A stretch of DNA of 8,667 nt, taken from NCBI GenBank assembly GCA_001797035.1, contig MGOE01000018.1, positions 4,849 to 13,515 of the forward strand, written 5' to 3'. Positions 5,982 to 8,667 of the stretch are shown here, one piece after another. The stretch comes from Chloroflexi bacterium RBG_16_72_14. Lineage in GTDB: Bacteria > Chloroflexota > Limnocylindria > Limnocylindrales > CSP1-4. Made by a program: the position numbers and the translations under genes. The notes beneath the pieces are model-generated. The model ran no database searches, was not told the DNA's origin, and saw nothing but the letters and a program-made list of their open reading frames with translations. Position 1 is the first letter of the stretch. Every line of letters starts with the position of its first letter.

Positions 5982-7031
5982 GTGAATCCGCGCCTTCCCG
6001 CCGTCCTGGCCGCGCTCGCGCTCGCGCTCCTGCTCGCCCTTCTGGCCGCCGCGCCCGTCGCGCTGGCGCACGGCGGCGAGGTGCCCGGCGAGCCCACGGC
6101 ATCGACGTTCCTGCTCCTGTGGTCGTTCGACCCGCTGGTCTGGCTGCCGGCGGTGGCCGCGGCCGTGCTGTGGCGGTCCGGCGTCCGCCGGGTGAACCGC
6201 GCCCATCCCGGCAACCCGGTGCCCCGCCGGCGGACCGTCGCCTGGCTGCTGGGCCTGATGGCGATCCTGGTCGCGCTGGACTCGGGGATCGAGCGCTACG
6301 ACACGACGCTGTTCTCGGTCCACATGGTCCAGCACATGCTGCTCACGCTGGTCGCGCCGCCGCTGCTGCTGTACGCGGGCCCGATCACGCTCGTGCTTCG
6401 CGCCTCGTCCCCCGACACGCGGCGCCGCCGGGTCCTGCCACTGCTCCACTCGCGGCTGGTCCGGGCGATCTCGTTCCCGGTCGTGGCGTGGGTCGTGTTC
6501 GCGGCGGTCATGTGGGGCAGCCACTTCTCGCCGCTGTTCGACCTGTCGCTCGAGGACGAGCTCGTCCACCGCTTGGAGCACGGGCTGTTCCTGGCGTCGG
6601 CGCTGCTGTTCTGGTGGCCGATCGTAGGCCCCGATCCGTCTCCGTGGCGGATCGGTCCGGGAGCCCGGGTGCTGTACGCGGGCCTGCAGATGCCGCAGAA
6701 CACGTTCCTCGCGGTCGCGATCGCGTTCGCATCGGCGCCGCTCTACAGCCATTACGCGACCAACGTCCGAGACTGGGGCCCGACGGCGCTCGAGGACCAG
6801 CAGATCGCGGGCGGGCTGATGTGGCTGGGCGGGGACGTCGCGTTCATCGTCGCGGTGATCGGGCTGGTCGCCGCCTGGATGCGCGCGGAGGAGCGGCGCT
6901 CGGTGGGCGAGGAGCGCCGGCTGGAGCCGGAGCGGGCGGCGATCCGCGAGCGCGAGGCCACGCTGGCGGCCCGCCGCGCGACGGAAGGGGCGTCGGCCGT
7001 GTCGCCCGGCGGCGGGTCATCGGGCGACTGA
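5982..7031 (+). CDS. ctaG: Cytochrome c oxidase assembly factor CtaG (caa3_CtaG family)
   Basis: A polytopic membrane protein of the CtaG family (PF09678) that Bacillus subtilis needs to form active caa3 oxidase; it is unrelated to Cox11, which shares the name. With the GTG at 5982 it has 349 residues: a signal-like hydrophobic segment ending in ALAHGG (about 5-31) followed by about seven helices. Family motifs are SVHMVQHML (about 112-120, His114 and His118), HRLEHGLFLASALLFWWP (about 196-213, His200) and QQIAGGLMWLGGDVAF (about 273-288). The C-terminal 49 residues form a charged Glu/Arg-rich cytoplasmic tail. The upstream in-frame extension to 5778 is not typical of the family, while the GTG begins exactly at the signal peptide. 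An ATG at 5974 is out of frame and stops after three codons, overlapping the GTG. No strong Shine-Dalgarno is visible. It is divergent from the oxidase operon it serves. Confidence 0.93.
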   Translation: MNPRLPAVLAALALALLLALLAAAPVALAHGGEVPGEPTASTFLLLWSFDPLVWLPAVAAAVLWRSGVRRVNRAHPGNPVPRRRTVAWLLGLMAILVALDSGIERYDTTLFSVHMVQHMLLTLVAPPLLLYAGPITLVLRASSPDTRRRRVLPLLHSRLVRAISFPVVAWVVFAAVMWGSHFSPLFDLSLEDELVHRLEHGLFLASALLFWWPIVGPDPSPWRIGPGARVLYAGLQMPQNTFLAVAIAFASAPLYSHYATNVRDWGPTALEDQQIAGGLMWLGGDVAFIVAVIGLVAAWMRAEERRSVGEERRLEPERAAIREREATLAARRATEGASAVSPGGGSSGD

Positions 7032-7121
7032 GCCCGGGCTCGGTGCGGACGGGTCACCCTGCGACCGGCGTCCTGGTCCGGGCGACCCACGCCCGGGTCC
7101 AGTCGAGTCTCGGCGCTACAT

Positions 7122-7148
7122 GGCCATCCACCGATGGGGCGCGTGGTA
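7122..7148 (+). repeat. Inverted-repeat family copy 1
   Basis: Contains the family core CCGATGGGGCGCGTGGT at 7131-7147. It is preceded by GGCCATCCA. Positions 7128-7144 are the exact reverse complement of 7181-7197 in copy 2. Confidence 0.65.
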
Positions 7149-7173
7149 ACCGGCGCTCGCGACGGCTGTAATT

Positions 7174-7199
7174 GCCACGTACGCGCCCCATCGGTGGTA
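7174..7199 (-). repeat. Inverted-repeat family copy 2
   Basis: Read on the minus strand it gives CCACCGATGGGGCGCGT followed by ACGTGGC. It pairs perfectly over 17 bp with copy 1, with 36 bp between the arms. Confidence 0.65.
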
Positions 7200-7224
7200 G
7201 CGACCCGTTTCGCGCCGGGGATGT

Positions 7225-7249
7225 GCCACCCAACGATGAGGCGCGTGGT
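7225..7249 (+). repeat. Inverted-repeat family copy 3 (diverged)
   Basis: The core reads CGATGAGGCGCGTGGT (7234-7249), with one G-to-A change from copy 1. It lies inside an imperfect palindrome running from ATGTGCCACC at 7221 to GGCCACAT at 7258. Confidence 0.55.
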
Positions 7250-7272
7250 CGGCCACATGCAGTCGGCCAAGG

Positions 7273-7296
7273 ACGCACCCCATCGGTATCTGGCCA
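7273..7296 (-). repeat. Inverted-repeat family copy 4
   Basis: On the minus strand it reads TGGCCAGATACCGATGGGG then TGCGT. It is bounded by GGCCA (7265-7269) and TGGCC (7291-7295), which can pair. Confidence 0.6.
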
Positions 7297-7390
7297 CATC
7301 GGGTCGTCGCGGCGGCGAGCGGTGCGAGGGTGTCGTGCGGGGCCGGACGGGTGCAGCCTCGGTGACGGCCGGGGGGTGGTGCCCAATCGC

Positions 7391-7421
7391 GTGATACCAC
7401 GCGCCCCACCGGTATCTGGCC
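7391..7421 (-). repeat. Inverted-repeat family copy 5
   Basis: On the minus strand it reads GGCCAGATACCGGTGGGG then CGCGTGGTATCAC. GATACC (7393-7398) and GGTATC (7411-7416) form a 6-bp stem around a 12-nt loop. It lies 23 bp after the stop of the PLP enzyme gene, so it may act in 3'-end formation. Confidence 0.6.
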
Positions 7422-7444
7422 GCCTCGCGCGGAAGCCGAGGCGA

Positions 7445-8461
7445 TCAGGCCTCGGGCGGGATCGGCGCCTCGAGGTAGCGGCGGTAGCGGTCCGGGTCCA
7501 CGTTGCCGCCGGACACGATGCCCACGATCGGGCCGTCGAGCCCGGTGATCCCCGCCTCGGCGGCGTGGAACCGCATCGCCGCGATCGGCAGGGCGCCCGA
7601 CGGCTCCACGACCAGGCGCGCCTCCTCGGCGGCCAGGCGCACGGCGGCCGCGATCTCGCCCTCGGTGACCGTGACGATCGCGTCCAGCTGGACGCGGAGA
7701 TGGGCGAAGGTCAGCCGGCCGAGGGACTGGGTGCGGGTGCCGTCGGCGATGGTCCGGCTCACGAGCTCGGCCGGCCAGGCCACGATCCGGTCTTCCGCCA
7801 GCGAGTCCCTGGCGTCCGCCGCCAGCTCCGGCTCCACGCCGATGATCCGGGCTCCCGGCGCGAGGGCGGTGATCGCCGCGGCAACGCCGGCGGCGAGGCC
7901 ACCTCCGCCGATCGGGACGAACACGGCTGCGACGTCCGGGAGGTCCTCGGCGATCTCGAGGCCCACGGTGCCCTGGCCGGCGACGATCCGCGGGTCGTCA
8001 TAGGGCGGGATGATCGCGAGGCCGCGGGCGGCCGCCAGCGCCTCGGCAACCCGGCGGCGCTCGTCGCTGGCCGTGCCCACGGTCACGACCTCGGCGCCGT
8101 CCGCCTCGACGCGCGCGCGCTTGAGGGCGGGCGCGTCCGAGGGCATGACGATGACCGCCGGGACGCCCAGCAACCGCGCCGCGCGGGCGACGCCCTGGGC
8201 GTGGTTGCCCGACGAGTACGTGATCAGGCCGCGTGCCCGCTTATCCGGAGCCAGCGACGCGGCCGCGTTGTACGCGCCCCGAATCTTGAACGCCCCGATC
8301 GGCTGGAGCGATTCGGCCTTGAGCCACTGCCGGCGCCCAGGCGGTCCGAACGGGACCAGCGGCGTGTGGAGGGCGACCCCGCGCAGCGTCTCGGCGGCAG
8401 CGCGGATCGCGGGCAGTTCGACGAGGGCCGGCGGAGGAGGGAGGGGACGCGCCTCGGTCAT
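7445..8461 (-). CDS. PLP-dependent threonine/serine dehydratase or serine racemase-like enzyme (fold type II)
   Basis: A cytosolic pyridoxal-phosphate enzyme of the tryptophan synthase beta-like superfamily that would eliminate ammonia from, or racemise, serine, threonine or a related hydroxy amino acid. The 338 residues hold the PLP lysine Lys59 in IGAFKIRGA, the substrate/phosphate loop SSGNHAQG (83-90), the glycine-rich PLP phosphate loop PIGGGGLAAG (183-192) and the C-terminal SGGN (317-320). There is no C-terminal ACT domain, so it is not the long, isoleucine-inhibited biosynthetic IlvA form. Ser84 (SSGNH rather than SAGNH) and Glu210, Ala214 and Asp216 match the serine racemase catalytic serine and metal-site pattern, which favours a racemase or hydroxyaspartate-type activity. 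The ATG at 8461 overlaps the upstream stop as ATGA; the longer frame to 8548 would run into the zinc-finger gene and is rejected. Exact substrate unknown. Confidence 0.93.
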   Translation of the reverse strand: MTEARPLPPPPALVELPAIRAAAETLRGVALHTPLVPFGPPGRRQWLKAESLQPIGAFKIRGAYNAAASLAPDKRARGLITYSSGNHAQGVARAARLLGVPAVIVMPSDAPALKRARVEADGAEVVTVGTASDERRRVAEALAAARGLAIIPPYDDPRIVAGQGTVGLEIAEDLPDVAAVFVPIGGGGLAAGVAAAITALAPGARIIGVEPELAADARDSLAEDRIVAWPAELVSRTIADGTRTQSLGRLTFAHLRVQLDAIVTVTEGEIAAAVRLAAEEARLVVEPSGALPIAAMRFHAAEAGITGLDGPIVGIVSGGNVDPDRYRRYLEAPIPPEA

Positions 8462-8667
8462 CGGTGCGGGGCGGCCCGCTGGCAGTCGATGCACAGGGCG
8501 GCCCACGGGCGGGCCTCCAGGCGCTCCGGTGCGATCGGGCGATGGCACGAGATGCAGCGGCCGAAGGTGCCGGAGTCGAGGCGTGCGAGGGCGGCGTCGA
8601 TCGCGGCGAGATGCTGCTCGTTGTGGTCGCGCAGGGCGAGGTCCCGCTGCTGCTCGAACACGTGGCT
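8458..8667 (-). CDS. DksA/TraR-family C4 zinc-finger protein (5' part outside window)
   Basis: The C-terminal 69 residues of a DksA/TraR-type protein; the frame stays open to the window edge, so the start is probably outside although a GTG exists at 8661. Counting from that GTG, the zinc finger has Cys36 and Cys39 (CISC) and Cys57 and Cys60 (CIDC), with the family signature SGTFGRC before it and PERLEARPWAALC between the pairs. An acidic/alpha-helical stretch (HLAAIDAALARLD) precedes the finger, as in the coiled-coil end of the family. Such proteins bind the RNA polymerase secondary channel or are small zinc-finger regulators. It overlaps the PLP enzyme gene by 4 bp (ATGA), so the two are co-transcribed and probably translationally coupled. 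Confidence 0.9.
   Translation of the reverse strand, partial: SHVFEQQRDLALRDHNEQHLAAIDAALARLDSGTFGRCISCHRPIAPERLEARPWAALCIDCQRAAPHR

Larger units (their letters stand above)
7032..7444. other. Non-coding region between convergent genes, carrying a short inverted-repeat family
   Basis: These 413 bp separate the ends of ctaG (plus) and the PLP enzyme gene (minus). Reading frames here are short, lack family motifs and arise on both strands from the same repeats, so I call no gene. The left 90 bp hold a self-complementary AGCCCGGGCT at the ctaG stop without a T-tract. Positions 7122-7421 contain five related repeats; 7300-7390 between the fourth and fifth copies shows nothing recognisable. Confidence 0.7.

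Noticed and set aside
7031..7040. Terminator at AGCCCGGGCT after ctaG
   Set aside because: The palindrome has no loop and no T-tract, so an intrinsic terminator cannot be supported.
7054..7409. Open frames of about 85-110 codons on both strands in the repeat region
   Set aside because: Recurring peptides such as APHRW and MGRVV in them come from the DNA repeats. No frame has a convincing start, family motif or consistent codon use.
7122..7421. CRISPR array
   Set aside because: The copies alternate in orientation, vary in sequence and are unevenly spaced, and there are no cas genes.
8462..8548. Longer N-terminus for the PLP enzyme starting at 8548
   Set aside because: It would overlap the zinc-finger gene by about 90 bp and adds a Pro/Arg-rich stretch outside the fold; the ATGA junction supports 8461.
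1..8667. tRNA, rRNA, insertion sequence or prophage genes
   Set aside because: No cloverleaf, rRNA motif, transposase or phage-type protein was seen on either strand.

Overview
The window is very GC-rich (well above 65% by eye, with G or C in most third codon positions). It comes from an aerobic, probably Gram-positive-like or monoderm bacterium. The mix of an A2-type haem-copper oxidase, a PF09678-type CtaG, a DrrA-like ABC ATPase and a short DksA/TraR zinc-finger protein fits a high-GC Chloroflexota (for example a Limnocylindria-like lineage) or an Actinomycetota. No marker gene settles this, so the taxonomy is an inference.

Layout. Positions 1-5765 hold one tightly packed minus-strand operon, read from right to left: cytochrome c oxidase subunit II (with an extra C-terminal blue-copper domain), subunit I, subunit III, a 60-residue two-helix membrane protein, a polytopic membrane protein ending in a second blue-copper domain, a TlpA/ResA-like thioredoxin lipoprotein, and an ABC ATPase cut by the window edge. 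Gaps are 10-19 bp, or the genes overlap. Positions 5766-5981 are a divergent control region with two inverted repeats. On the plus strand, 5982-7031 encodes the oxidase assembly factor CtaG. Positions 7032-7444 are non-coding and lie between convergent genes. They carry five copies, in alternating orientation, of a short palindromic repeat. Positions 7445-8667 hold a second minus-strand pair: a DksA/TraR-type zinc-finger protein (5' end outside the window) overlapping by ATGA a PLP-dependent serine/threonine dehydratase or serine racemase-like enzyme.

How the genes fit together. Subunits I, II and III form the core of a terminal oxidase. CtaG is needed to assemble caa3-type enzymes. The TlpA-like protein could keep the CuA cysteines reduced, and the ABC ATPase resembles the transporter that often lies next to haem A synthesis genes. 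The unusual part is the electron-entry side. Subunit II has the arrangement of a caa3 oxidase, but where caa3 enzymes carry a fused cytochrome c it carries an amicyanin-like type 1 copper domain with a complete His-Cys-His-Met ligand set. A close relative of that domain (41 of 90 residues identical by hand count, no gaps) ends a separate membrane-anchored protein of the same operon. No cytochrome c gene is visible. The most interesting hypothesis is a copper-based electron relay into an A2-type oxidase. The second candidate novelty is the inverted-repeat family at 7122-7421.
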